This document shows positions 20,120-29,212 of a stretch of 50,714 nt of DNA, piece after piece. Origin of the DNA: a virus. The notes below the pieces were generated by a model. The model saw only the letters and a program-made list of their open reading frames with translations. It ran no database searches and was not told the origin of the DNA. Numbering within the stretch: the stretch's first letter is position 1; each line of letters starts with the position of its first letter. The translations under genes and the position numbers were made by a program. The stretch covers positions 1-50,714 of the IMG/VR virus record IMGVR_UViG_3300032156_000016; one strand, written 5' to 3'.

Positions 20120-22375
20120 ATGGCCTTTCCCGCAGTATCAGGAACTCCTGCTGAGGGAGCCGTTACTTCGGCAGGCACTAGCCATGCCGTTACGTTTACG
20201 CAGACGACGGGGCATCTTGTCGTTATCGTAATCGCAACGGCGGTCACTGTCGAGGTGGTCAGCACCGATGAGGTATTCACTAATCTATTTCCAACCGTAG
20301 GGAATACTCACCGTCTCCATATCTTTTATCGGTATTTAACCGGCTCCGAGGGCGGGACGCACACATTTACGACGGCAAGCACGAAGTCGGCGTGGATTTC
20401 GTTTAACATTACGGGAGCGGATACGGTATTGACGCCTATGGTCGGCACCGTTGCAACTGCGACAAGTAATGCTCCAGATTCTCCGTCATTATCTCCAACA
20501 GGAGGTAGTAAAGATTATCTCTGGATCGCGTGTTTTCAGCAAAACGGCGAAGAAGACGATGACAACACTTGGCAGAATAATACACCGACTGGAACAGGCG
20601 GTGGGTCGTATTCTCCCGCGCTAGGTTATCAGAAAACTACGGGTATCGCTTCAGCCGCTACTACTAATACCCAGGTATGCGCGGCGTATCGTCAATATAC
20701 GGGCGCAACCGAAGACCCGTCAGCATGGAGTACCGATCAATCATTAGCTTGGCGGGCGCAGACAATTGCAATTTATCCCGAAACTCTTATTACTATTTCA
20801 GCACAAAGTATTCCACTTGCAGGATCAGTACCATCATCTACTATTACTGCTCCAGGCACGGCAACTATTAATACTGCTGCTATTTCATTAGCAGGGTCGA
20901 TACCATCTTCTGTTGTTACTGTTCCTGGCGTAGCGACAGTTACAACTACCGCTCTTCCACTAACAGGGTCAATATTATCATCTGTTATTACTACTCCAGG
21001 TATAGCTACGGTTAACGCTGCTGCTATTTCATTAGCAGGGTCGATACCATCTTCTATTATTACCGTCCCAGGAACAGCCACAATAACATTAGATGATTTA
21101 TCTCTAGTAAGTACAATAAATAATATTGCTATATGGATTACGGAGACTATTAGTTTAAATAGTTTGTCTCTAGCGTCTTCTGTAGAAAATTCTGTTATTA
21201 CAACACCAGGAATAGCGACGATAACATTAAGTAATATTTCACTTATAGGATCAATACCAAGTTCTTCAATAACTGTTCCTGGTGTTGCCACTATGACTCT
21301 TAGCGAATTAACCGCCGCGCTTGCTATTCAGAATACTATTGTTTCTGTCCCAGGAGTGGCAAGTATTCCTTTGAATTCTCTTAGTTTAAGTAGCATTGTC
21401 GGAAATATAACTATAGTTCCAATTGGTACAGTTACAATAAACCTTAATGGATTGTCATTAATATCTAGTATTGAATCAGTTATGGTAACTCCACTTGGAA
21501 CCGCAACGGTAACATTAAGTGCGTTATCTATTGGTAGCGCGGTGTATACGATAACAATTGAAATTGGTGGCGGTGAATTAGTTGAGATATCTCTTGATCA
21601 ACTTGATCTTACTTCTTCTATAAATAACTTAATTGTTAGTGTTCCTGGTACTGCAACAATACAATTAACTGGATTGATTGCTAGTTTATCACTAGAAGAT
21701 ATAAGCGTTGTTGGTGTTGGTAGTACAATTATAAGTCTTGATGAATTGTCTTTAATTGCTGATTGTAGAAATATAGCAATATATAGTGTTGGTACTGCAA
21801 TTATAGGATTAAATACTCTTGATTTAATATCTTCAGTAGAAACTATTACTGTTGCGTTAACATACTTACCATTATCTGAAAGATTACCAGCCACCACAGA
21901 AGCAATAATGCCGATTGGGGACATTTCTAAAGAATGGAATATTGCAGTTCCGAATTCAGATCATTTTTCTAACATTAATACGGGAGTAGAAGGCCCAAGC
22001 GCGCCCGATGATGCTTCTTATAATATGACTAATGCTGCTAATAAAACAGATTCTTACGTCTTAAGTGCGGGCATGAGTGGAAAAACAAGAATAGATGAAT
22101 TTACCTGGCAGTTTAGATATGCTGGAGAAGTTATTAATAAAGCCCCAGGTCTTACAATAGAACTTTGGGTAAAAGGAATATTAAGAGCTACATCTTCTGT
22201 TGATGTTAGTACGAATGGTCTTACTGATTATGTCAATGGTCAGGTATCATGGACTGGTTTGAACATAAGCGGAATAGATTGGTATGATGGGCCTAGAATA
22301 ATTAAGCACATAAGTACTTGGAATGTTCCACATGAGCTTGATGAACCAGAAGTATATTATGTTCCGGTGGAATAA
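20120..22375 (+). CDS. Fibre-like protein with about fifteen 24-residue repeats, 751 aa
   Basis: Three parts are visible. Residues 1 to about 215 form a beta-rich domain encoded by GC-richer DNA (SGTPAEGAVTSAGTSHAVTF ... SAWSTDQSLAWRAQTIAIYP). Residues about 218-590 consist of roughly fifteen 24-residue units of the type TITL--LSL-SSI----I-VPGTA. The C-terminal part (about 600-751) is a non-repeated domain (DEFTWQFRYAGEV). Regular short beta repeats suggest a solenoid or stacked beta fibre, as in receptor-binding or head-fibre proteins. Overlap of the stop with the next ATG shows co-translation. Confidence 0.7.
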   Translation: MAFPAVSGTPAEGAVTSAGTSHAVTFTQTTGHLVVIVIATAVTVEVVSTDEVFTNLFPTVGNTHRLHIFYRYLTGSEGGTHTFTTASTKSAWISFNITGADTVLTPMVGTVATATSNAPDSPSLSPTGGSKDYLWIACFQQNGEEDDDNTWQNNTPTGTGGGSYSPALGYQKTTGIASAATTNTQVCAAYRQYTGATEDPSAWSTDQSLAWRAQTIAIYPETLITISAQSIPLAGSVPSSTITAPGTATINTAAISLAGSIPSSVVTVPGVATVTTTALPLTGSILSSVITTPGIATVNAAAISLAGSIPSSIITVPGTATITLDDLSLVSTINNIAIWITETISLNSLSLASSVENSVITTPGIATITLSNISLIGSIPSSSITVPGVATMTLSELTAALAIQNTIVSVPGVASIPLNSLSLSSIVGNITIVPIGTVTINLNGLSLISSIESVMVTPLGTATVTLSALSIGSAVYTITIEIGGGELVEISLDQLDLTSSINNLIVSVPGTATIQLTGLIASLSLEDISVVGVGSTIISLDELSLIADCRNIAIYSVGTAIIGLNTLDLISSVETITVALTYLPLSERLPATTEAIMPIGDISKEWNIAVPNSDHFSNINTGVEGPSAPDDASYNMTNAANKTDSYVLSAGMSGKTRIDEFTWQFRYAGEVINKAPGLTIELWVKGILRATSSVDVSTNGLTDYVNGQVSWTGLNISGIDWYDGPRIIKHISTWNVPHELDEPEVYYVPVE

Positions 22376-22560
22376 TGGCAGATGCATCTATTAAAATAAC
22401 AGAAGTGCAGGGGATTGGTAGGTATTCTATTGATCCCCCAAGAAAACCAATTGACATTATAGTTAATAATCCCAGCGTGGTAAATGAATGTGTTTCTATA
22501 AAGTGTTGTGATATTTGTGAATCGTTCCCTCCAACTAATCTAGAGATATCAGTACAATGA
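22375..22560 (+). CDS. Hypothetical protein, 61 aa
   Basis: The product (MADASIKITEVQGIGRYSID...) has a Cys-rich end (CVSIKCCDICESFPP). A metal site is possible but the spacing is not canonical. The start overlaps the fibre gene stop and its stop overlaps the next ATG, so it is coupled on both sides. It is probably virion-associated. Confidence 0.6.
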   Translation: MADASIKITEVQGIGRYSIDPPRKPIDIIVNNPSVVNECVSIKCCDICESFPPTNLEISVQ

Positions 22561-22940
22561 TTAAGCTAGAAGATATGACATATGGTGATCGTTGGCCGTT
22601 CCCATACTTTAGATTGTGGGAATGGAAGTTTTCTGGTGGACAGTTCTCAAAAGTAGAAATGTCTTTAGCTTCAGATTTTTCTGTGTTAAAGTTTTCTACT
22701 AGACATGAAGATAATAGAGAAGATATTAATGATCATTCAAAGGATAATATATATTCTGACATGACTTCTGATGGAGACGGTCTTTGTCATTATCAATGGG
22801 GAGCAAATGATACAAATAAAGTTGGAAAGTTTATAGGCAGATTAACAGGGACGAGATCAGATGGTAGATTATGGCATTCTAAAACTTGGTTTTATTATTA
22901 TGTGACTCCTAAATCAAGAGTAGGCACGGAAAGTATTTAG
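22557..22940 (+). CDS. Hypothetical protein, 127 aa
   Basis: The product is rich in aromatics and beta-strands (RWPFPYFRLWEWKFSGGQFS). It is not recognised; a small virion or fibre-associated protein is likely from its position between the repeat fibre and lysis genes. Confidence 0.6.
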   Translation: MIKLEDMTYGDRWPFPYFRLWEWKFSGGQFSKVEMSLASDFSVLKFSTRHEDNREDINDHSKDNIYSDMTSDGDGLCHYQWGANDTNKVGKFIGRLTGTRSDGRLWHSKTWFYYYVTPKSRVGTESI

Positions 22941-22956
22941 TATTTTAGGAGATAAT

Positions 22957-23298
22957 GTGAAGAATAAAACAATTGTACTTAATGGTAATGTAGCAACATT
23001 ACTTAATTTGCTTAAAATTGGAACGATGATTGCAGCGGCATTCATTGTTGTGAGTCACTTTGTTAATAAAACAAATAATATGGCGAAACAGTTAGATACG
23101 ATAGAGCAAAACCAAATTGTGATGCAGACGGGATTGACCGCCCTAGCCACGACAATGACCAATCATTTAGCGTGGACGGACGCCCGCAATGCTCAGATTG
23201 ACCAGACGTTTGAATCTCATTTAAAGAGGATCGAACGAATAGAACAAACACTTAGTTTAAAAGATGCACTGGACAGAACAGAAAAATATAGGAATTAG
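22957..23298 (+). CDS. Single-span membrane protein with coiled coil, 113 aa, GTG start
   Basis: GTG 22957 follows TAGGAGATAAT. A hydrophobic segment (about residues 13-37, LLNLLKIGTMIAAAFIVVSH) precedes a soluble helical part (LDTIEQNQIVMQTGLTALA ... FESHLKRIERIEQTL). The topology N-in with a helical periplasmic domain fits an i-spanin or a holin-like accessory, and it lies just before the endolysin gene. The lysis role is inferred from location. Confidence 0.6.
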   Translation: MKNKTIVLNGNVATLLNLLKIGTMIAAAFIVVSHFVNKTNNMAKQLDTIEQNQIVMQTGLTALATTMTNHLAWTDARNAQIDQTFESHLKRIERIEQTLSLKDALDRTEKYRN

Positions 23299-23311
23299 AA
23301 GTTGGTGAATT

Positions 23312-23725
23312 ATGCCTAAGTTTGGAAAAGGATCATTGGCTCAACTTGAAACCGTACATGATGATTTATCTAAAATTGCAGAAGTACTTATAAGGTATTA
23401 TGATTTTACTGTGGTGTGTGGTTTTAGAAATGAACAACAACAAAACGAAGCATATGAAAAAGGATTTAGTACTAAGAAATGGCCAAAAAGTATGCACAAT
23501 AAGTATCCATCATTGGCTATGGATTGTGTTCCATATCCTTCTATGTGGGAAGACAAAGATAAACTTTTGATTATGTCTGGGTTAATCATTGGAGTGGCAA
23601 TAAACTTATTTGAAGAAGGTAGGATTTGTCATTTGATTCGATGGGGTGGAGATTGGAATAGAAATTGGGAAATCAAAGACGAAAAGTTTTTCGACGTAGC
23701 TCATTTCGAGTTAGTAAGCGTGTAA
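23312..23725 (+). CDS. Endolysin: L-alanyl-D-glutamate peptidase (M15-like)
   Basis: The 137-residue product has the LAS/M15 peptidase signatures: VCGFRNEQQQNEAYEKG, a zinc-binding SMHNKYPSLAMDCVPYP (SxH..(x)AxD, about residue 60), and a final DVAHFEL with the last zinc His. Enzymes of this family cleave the L-Ala-D-Glu bond in peptidoglycan stem peptides and act in phage lysis. There is no signal peptide, so a holin is needed for export. The length is typical of single-domain phage endolysins. Confidence 0.88.
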   Translation: MPKFGKGSLAQLETVHDDLSKIAEVLIRYYDFTVVCGFRNEQQQNEAYEKGFSTKKWPKSMHNKYPSLAMDCVPYPSMWEDKDKLLIMSGLIIGVAINLFEEGRICHLIRWGGDWNRNWEIKDEKFFDVAHFELVSV

Positions 23726-24069
23726 TTATATGGTTGATTATAGTTATATCTTATTTCTTATTTAGTATTATTCGCGCAAAAGAACCAAGTAAGAAATTGG
23801 TTCCGATGTATACTCCATATCGTATAGAGAATAGTGAAAGTTTATTTAATATTGGATACAACACGAGATGGAGAACAAAGGCAGGGGTTGAAGGATTTCT
23901 TTTCACCAGAAATCCTCATGCCTTAATTAGTAGTTTACCAAAGAATATGTATATCTTTGAAATTATAGCAGTAAATAAATCTGGATTTATTAGTGAGTCT
24001 AATTGTAGTTTATTAGAAATACTTCACCCACTTACTAAGTACGGAAGAGTACAAAAAGAAAATAAGTAA
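23665..24069 (+). CDS. Membrane-anchored protein overlapping the endolysin gene, 134 aa
   Basis: TTG 23665 (GGGTGGAG upstream) opens a frame overlapping the endolysin gene by 61 bp. It encodes a basic N-terminus, a TM helix (VIIWLIIVISYFLFSII) and an outside domain with LFTRNPHALISSLPKNMYIF. The overlap with the endolysin and the topology suggest a lysis-cassette protein (spanin or holin class). The soluble part resembles a small fibronectin-like beta domain (IFEIIAVNKSG), which is also seen in surface adhesion proteins. The start is uncertain. Confidence 0.58.
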   Translation: MGNQRRKVFRRSSFRVSKRVIIWLIIVISYFLFSIIRAKEPSKKLVPMYTPYRIENSESLFNIGYNTRWRTKAGVEGFLFTRNPHALISSLPKNMYIFEIIAVNKSGFISESNCSLLEILHPLTKYGRVQKENK

Positions 24070-25358
24070 TGTCTATTTTTTATATAAAGCAAGACGGAGA
24101 TGATTTAAAGTCTGGAAACAGTTGGACAAACGCATGGAAAACGCTTGATAGACTTACTATATATCATACACTTGTTGATAATGATGTTGTTGTTGTTCGA
24201 CCTGGCATAAACGGATCACCATATTATCCATCATTAACTATTAGATGGTGGTGTCAGAATGTAATTTATATTAGTGAAGAGCGAGCTTTAATTACCGGCG
24301 TTATTAGTACGAAAGATAATTATTATATTGGTGGTATGGTTAAAGTAGACGGTACTTATTCTACTGATGTCGGAGATGGAGAGGGAGATATCTTCGGTAG
24401 TGATATTCAAGGTATATGGATACCAGGCGGGCCACATAATTGTAGTGGATTTATACTTGATGGATTTGATTTTAATAATGCAAATCGTTCAGCCGTCTGG
24501 TCTTCAATGCCAGTTTCATATAGTAGAAGTTTATCACAAGATTATGAAATGAGATATTGTAAAATTGATAAAACTGGAAGTAATGGATTATATATTAGGA
24601 ACGCTGATGGGTTTTTATTAGAACGTTGTGAATTTACTAGATGTGCTAAAGAAGATTATTTGCTGGGTCATGCTACTTATTTTCAATGTTGTGATAACAT
24701 TATAATGCAAGATAATGTAAGTCATCATAATACAGGGCGTAATGGATTTTACATTAATGGTGGGCATGCTCCAGAAACAGGAGCGCAAACATTTTGTACT
24801 AATCCAATAGTTCGTAGAAATATATCATTTAGTAATCCTTCTAATGGAATGACATTTGTAAATGTGATAGGTGGAAGATGTGAAAGTAATCTTGTGTATG
24901 ATGTTCTTCCATTATTTACCGATGCAGATGCAGGGATTCGTGTTTGTACTGATAAACTTGCATCTCCTAGTGATCCTACAGATGGATTGATATTATGTAA
25001 TAATACGGTAGCTGTCAATGGAATAAGCATGAGAGGAATATGGTTACAAGGCGCACTTAGTAATCCGAGTATTGTAACAGAAACTAAAAATTGTATTGTG
25101 TTTAATAATATAGCTTTTAGTTATAATGCAGGTGTTGCTATTTTGGATTCATCTCCAGGTGGCTTAAATTTTATAGATACTGTTAGTAATAAAAAATTAA
25201 GATATAGTATGTCATTACTTAGAGAATATTTCATTGATCCTGATAATGGAAATTATAAATTAAGATTAGATTCTCCGGCAAGAAACTTTGCAGTATCTAA
25301 TTATCATGGAGCAAATTCTGCTTCTGATGATTTAGATCGAGTGATAAGGCAGGTATAA
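24069..25358 (+). CDS. Right-handed beta-helix protein, likely tailspike/depolymerase-like, 429 aa
   Basis: The N-terminus (SIFYIKQDGDDLKSGNSWTN) is typical of pectate-lyase-like beta-helix proteins. Many rungs follow (GSNGLYIRNADGFLLERCEF, VSHHNTGRNGFYING, NISFSNPSNGMTFVNVIGG) with repeated N/G turn positions. A short closing part holds DSPARNFAV. Phage proteins of this fold often cleave or bind surface polysaccharide. It is small for a full tailspike and lies in the lysis cluster, so a virion-attached depolymerase or a cleaved fibre part is possible. Confidence 0.72.
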   Translation: MSIFYIKQDGDDLKSGNSWTNAWKTLDRLTIYHTLVDNDVVVVRPGINGSPYYPSLTIRWWCQNVIYISEERALITGVISTKDNYYIGGMVKVDGTYSTDVGDGEGDIFGSDIQGIWIPGGPHNCSGFILDGFDFNNANRSAVWSSMPVSYSRSLSQDYEMRYCKIDKTGSNGLYIRNADGFLLERCEFTRCAKEDYLLGHATYFQCCDNIIMQDNVSHHNTGRNGFYINGGHAPETGAQTFCTNPIVRRNISFSNPSNGMTFVNVIGGRCESNLVYDVLPLFTDADAGIRVCTDKLASPSDPTDGLILCNNTVAVNGISMRGIWLQGALSNPSIVTETKNCIVFNNIAFSYNAGVAILDSSPGGLNFIDTVSNKKLRYSMSLLREYFIDPDNGNYKLRLDSPARNFAVSNYHGANSASDDLDRVIRQV

Positions 25359-25359
25359 T

Positions 25360-25533
25360 ATGCCTAATATAAAAGACCTTGCCCCAAAAGATAGACAAAG
25401 ATTATTAGGTTGTGTTGCTAATAAGAATAGTAAATGGAGAAAGGAGAATAAAAAAACAGATAACGACAAAGTTCCACAAGAAGTAAATCAGAAACATTAT
25501 TCAGAATGTGCAAAAGATTTAGGATTGGAGTAA
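25360..25533 (+). CDS. Small basic protein, 57 aa
   Basis: ATG 25360 to TAA 25533, SD AAGGCAGG. The product MPNIKDLAPKDRQRLLGCVA is followed by a Lys-rich hydrophilic stretch (KWRKENKKTDNDK) and ends ECAKDLGLE. It fills the gap between the beta-helix gene and the next gene. The function is unknown. Confidence 0.55.
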   Translation: MPNIKDLAPKDRQRLLGCVANKNSKWRKENKKTDNDKVPQEVNQKHYSECAKDLGLE

Positions 25534-25535
25534 TC

Positions 25536-25775
25536 ATGGCAAACGTAGATGGTCTTCATAATGTTGGAAAGAAAGTTTGGGATGTTATCCAAGCTGCACG
25601 CGACGGGGTACAGTTTAAAGATGCAGTTGAAGTACAAGAATTATTTATGGCCTGTATTGCCGTTAAAGATGATCTCGATACAAAACCGGAGCTTGTTGCT
25701 TCTGCATTAAATATTGAAGCTGGATTTGCTGATGCCATTGCTGATATGTTACGCGGAAGCGCGACTCCAGTATAA
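25536..25775 (+). CDS. Small helical protein, 79 aa
   Basis: ATG 25536 (MANVDGLHNVGKKVWDVIQA) has GGATTGGAG upstream and starts 2 bp after the previous stop. The product is all-helical and mildly acidic, with a conserved-looking ELFMACIAVKDDLDTKPEL. Such small proteins are common near lysis and packaging genes, but I cannot assign one. Confidence 0.62.
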   Translation: MANVDGLHNVGKKVWDVIQAARDGVQFKDAVEVQELFMACIAVKDDLDTKPELVASALNIEAGFADAIADMLRGSATPV

Positions 25776-25786
25776 AGGAAGTTACA

Positions 25787-26071
25787 ATGACAATTCCAAA
25801 CGAAGGAAGAGATATCATTTGGGTTGCAGTTTCCACTGTTGCTTCAATGTTATTAGGATGGTTACAGAAGAAGATTAAGAAACCCGACCCGAAAATTCCT
25901 AATAGTACTATTCCACTTGTGAATACTACTGCATCCGGCGTAGTCGGTACGTTGGCCGGTGGGCCTATCGGTGGATTGTTAGCTATTGGCGGGTCTGTAA
26001 TTGGTAATATTGTTCATGAAGTTTATAAGAGTAGACAGGTCGCTGACGCTGTTACTCCAGATAGTAAATAA
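25787..26071 (+). CDS. Putative holin, 94 aa
   Basis: Two hydrophobic regions (IIWVAVSTVASMLLGWL and a Gly-rich VVGTLAGGPIGGLLAIGGSV) are separated by a basic-polar linker (KKIKKPDPKIPNS). A charged C-terminal tail follows. The size, topology and position between lysis genes and TerL fit a class II or III holin or a pinholin-like protein. The stop overlaps the TerL start (ATG/TAATG). Confidence 0.6.
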   Translation: MTIPNEGRDIIWVAVSTVASMLLGWLQKKIKKPDPKIPNSTIPLVNTTASGVVGTLAGGPIGGLLAIGGSVIGNIVHEVYKSRQVADAVTPDSK

Positions 26072-27795
26072 TGAAATCAAATTGGGCATCAAGGAATCTT
26101 ACTTCAGTTGACAGACTGGAGAAGATTCATAATCCTAAGATATTTGCAAAGACATTTGGTTTAAAAGAGCCATTTATGTTTTGTGCGAATGAGGATTGTA
26201 TTTATATGCCCAAGTCAGCGTGTCCTGCTGGTAAGTTGAAAGATTCGTGTCAAAACTGTTCTTCATTAGACTATGCATTTGGATGTGATCACTTTATAGG
26301 TAAGCCCTTTCAATCTGCTGTTCTATCTTCATCTGTATCTGGCAAGTATAATATTATTACTATAGTAACAGGAAGAGGAACCGGAAAATCTAGTGTTATT
26401 AATACACAAAAAGCAATAATGGAATCTACAACAGAGCCGTATATAAGGGCTTACCTATCTAAATCTAGAATTCCAATACCAGCAAAGATTCTTGTTGTTG
26501 GAAATACTAAGGCAACATCTTTATTACTTAGACATTCTATACATAATACATTTCAATCCAGTGAAAGTTTATATAGCTTTGTTAAGGATGATACTAAAAC
26601 TTATATATCTACTAATGATGGATCGTGTGAGATGTTCTTCCTTACTGCCGGAGTGGATGGCCGTGGTCTTCGCGGACATCATGCAGAGGTAGTTCGTAAT
26701 ATAGAAAAGCTTTCTGTTAAATCGACTATAATATTTATACTCGATGAAGGTATGTTTACAAGAGCAACGAATGTTATAAGTGAAGTAATGATGCCATCAT
26801 TACAAGTTGGAAATATATTCTCCCAAGTTCTTACCACCAGTACTCCGTATGGAAACAAAAATGAAATATCAGAAATGCGTAAGAATCCGATAAAGTCTCA
26901 GCTTGATTTACAATTTGCTTCTTACCATAATAGATTTACTAATTTAAAACTATTACATAGTTTAAGAGAAAAGATGGTCAATGCTGGTCAAGGTACTATA
27001 TATAATAGAGAAGTACTTGGCCTTGAAGTATCAGATGATTCATTGTATTGGTCTTTTAAGGTTTGGTCTAAATCAATAGATGATTCAGTTGATTGGCTAG
27101 ACATAGAAGAAGTAGAAGAATTAAAACGGTCTGCTTCTTCTCTTCCTATACCTGGAGCATATTATTGCGGTATTGATCCTAACAAGTTCAGGCAAATACA
27201 AGGTGGAGATTTTGCAGCATATCATTTAGTGCAAGTAACACAAGATAGAAGAAGAGTAAGGGCATTATCTTTTGGAAAGTATTTAATGGATACTGATGAT
27301 AAATTTATTGATAAACTTGAAATAATTAATGATGTGTTTCGTCCAGTATTTTGTGTTGATGAAAATAGTGGATATGCTCAAAAGCTTAGGTCTAGGGGAT
27401 TTGATGTTCGCAACTGTTCTAATAAACGAAGTGAAATGAATCCAGCAATGAGAATTTGGAAACAAGATATCATTGATGGTATATATAAGCAACCATTTTC
27501 TCAAGCATGGGAAGATGAGAGGCAATGTTTCGTTCCAAAGGAAGATGGTATATCAAACATTCCAATATTAGATCATAAAGGAAATTGGGGACAAGGATTC
27601 TCTAGTGATTTAATGAGAAGCTGTGGATATATATATGAACAGTTAGTGAAAGATTATTCAATAGATGGTTCTAGTCAGATTGTCGTACATTCTTTTGAAG
27701 ATAATGTTGATATTGTACGTCCTAATCTTTCCGATAATGTGTTTGATAGAATTCTCAAATCGTCAGAATCAAGATTCACAAGGCTAAAAAAATGA
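26071..27795 (+). CDS. terL: Terminase large subunit
   Basis: This 574-residue packaging motor has a Walker A (VTGRGTGKSS, near residue 101) and a Walker B with catalytic Glu (IIFILDEG, near 221), then a motor coupling motif (TTSTPYG). A C-terminal RNase H-like nuclease has acidic positions GIDPNK (near 367) and FCVDENSG (near 427). It cuts and pumps DNA into the procapsid through the portal. The N-terminus has an extra Cys-rich patch (CANEDCIY ... CPAGKLKDSCQNC), unusual for TerL and possibly zinc-binding. The end overlaps the portal start by 4 bp. Confidence 0.9.
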   Translation: MKSNWASRNLTSVDRLEKIHNPKIFAKTFGLKEPFMFCANEDCIYMPKSACPAGKLKDSCQNCSSLDYAFGCDHFIGKPFQSAVLSSSVSGKYNIITIVTGRGTGKSSVINTQKAIMESTTEPYIRAYLSKSRIPIPAKILVVGNTKATSLLLRHSIHNTFQSSESLYSFVKDDTKTYISTNDGSCEMFFLTAGVDGRGLRGHHAEVVRNIEKLSVKSTIIFILDEGMFTRATNVISEVMMPSLQVGNIFSQVLTTSTPYGNKNEISEMRKNPIKSQLDLQFASYHNRFTNLKLLHSLREKMVNAGQGTIYNREVLGLEVSDDSLYWSFKVWSKSIDDSVDWLDIEEVEELKRSASSLPIPGAYYCGIDPNKFRQIQGGDFAAYHLVQVTQDRRRVRALSFGKYLMDTDDKFIDKLEIINDVFRPVFCVDENSGYAQKLRSRGFDVRNCSNKRSEMNPAMRIWKQDIIDGIYKQPFSQAWEDERQCFVPKEDGISNIPILDHKGNWGQGFSSDLMRSCGYIYEQLVKDYSIDGSSQIVVHSFEDNVDIVRPNLSDNVFDRILKSSESRFTRLKK

Positions 27796-29210
27796 GCTTC
27801 ATTTCTGATCTTATGGATAGAATAAGGCCAGTAGAAGTATATCCGGTTGAACCGGATAGTACTAGTAAGTTGGTAGGCTCTGCTGATCCACTTTCGATAT
27901 CTTATGGTTTCTTCAGTAAGATGAATGAAGTAGTAAGAAACTATGATAGATCAAAGTTTCTTGCATCAATAAAAGATATGACTACTGATTTTGCTATAGC
28001 AGATAAAGCATTGGGTAGACTTTGCGAAGATGCTACATGCAAACCAATTTCAGTAGATGCTCCAGGAAGAAGAAAAAGAATTATAGAAGATATGATTAAA
28101 CAAATAGGATACGAAGAACACCGAATGTCATGGATATATGGGATGCTTAGTCAAGGAGATTTATTTTTACAAAAAGAATATGTTAAGTCTGTTCAACCTG
28201 GCAGGATGGCATTTATATCGCGTGTATTAAAAATGCCAACCGAAACAATGATTAGGAATACCGATGATCGTGATGAATTTTATAATCCGAACGAAGCATT
28301 TTATCAAGTAAATGATATATCAAATATGTCTTCTACAATAAAGACTCCATTCTCAATAGGAAAGATACAACACGCCAGAAATGACTGGGAGCGTAGTGAA
28401 TATTTTAGATATGGAAGATCAATATGGCATAGCGCGGTAAGAGTATTTAATATGGCAGTAATGACCCTTGAAGATTCTGCAATACAAAGACATCAAAGTA
28501 CACAGAATGTATTGTGGCATTTTGTTGGCCGTCATTCAGAAACAAGACCAGGCGAAACTGTTATTAATGAATATGCCAGGAGAGTTAAAAACTCATATAC
28601 AGAATCTACTAATCAAATGTTTGTAGATGGAAGTACACAAGTAGAACAAATTGGCGGTACTAAAAATATAATTGGAACCGTAGATGATATCAGATTAATA
28701 CTTTCTATTCTTGCTATTGCTCTTGATTATCCTCTTGATTTATTGAGTGTGGGTTTGACTGGGCAAAGTGGCGGTGAAGAATTGTTTAGGAAAGAAGTAG
28801 TATTAAAAAGAACCGTAGAAAGTATAATCAAAAGAGAAATTAATTATATATTAAAACCACTAATTGATACTGAGCTTCATCTTGCTGGACAAACAGGAAA
28901 GTATAATTTAATTGCATTTCCAGCTTCATTTGAAGATGCAAACAAGAGAGCGACACGCGGCATATTAGAAGTACAAGCTGGATTGAAATCGTTTCAAACA
29001 TATCACGAAGAAAACAATCCAGAAATATCATTTGAAGAAGAACAAAAGAGAATAAAAAAATGGCAAGCATTCAAAAAAGAATTTGAGGTCGAACCCGAAC
29101 CGACAGAGGCTAGTCCATCAGCGGGAGAGCGTGGGGCGACGGCTGATAAAGAAGATCAGCAGCAACGTCTTACCCCTGGTTCTTTAGGTACTGACAATAG
29201 GAGCGATTAA
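27792..29210 (+). CDS. Portal protein
   Basis: The 472-residue product directly follows TerL and precedes the protease and capsid genes. It has the portal-like layout: an N-terminal helical part (MTTDFAIADKALGRLCEDAT), a wing with LQKEYVKSVQPGRMAFIS, the crown/stem region (LSILAIALDYPLDLLSVGLT) and an acidic, Pro/Ser-rich tail (EVEPEPTEASPSAGERGA). It forms the dodecameric ring for DNA entry and exit. The assignment rests mainly on synteny and size. Confidence 0.8.
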   Translation: MSFISDLMDRIRPVEVYPVEPDSTSKLVGSADPLSISYGFFSKMNEVVRNYDRSKFLASIKDMTTDFAIADKALGRLCEDATCKPISVDAPGRRKRIIEDMIKQIGYEEHRMSWIYGMLSQGDLFLQKEYVKSVQPGRMAFISRVLKMPTETMIRNTDDRDEFYNPNEAFYQVNDISNMSSTIKTPFSIGKIQHARNDWERSEYFRYGRSIWHSAVRVFNMAVMTLEDSAIQRHQSTQNVLWHFVGRHSETRPGETVINEYARRVKNSYTESTNQMFVDGSTQVEQIGGTKNIIGTVDDIRLILSILAIALDYPLDLLSVGLTGQSGGEELFRKEVVLKRTVESIIKREINYILKPLIDTELHLAGQTGKYNLIAFPASFEDANKRATRGILEVQAGLKSFQTYHEENNPEISFEEEQKRIKKWQAFKKEFEVEPEPTEASPSAGERGATADKEDQQQRLTPGSLGTDNRSD

Positions 29211-29212
29211 CT

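Noticed and set aside
20773-21291. A - strand repeated protein antisense to the fibre gene
   Set aside because: It is a shadow of the 24-residue repeats on the other strand, within a well-supported rightward gene.
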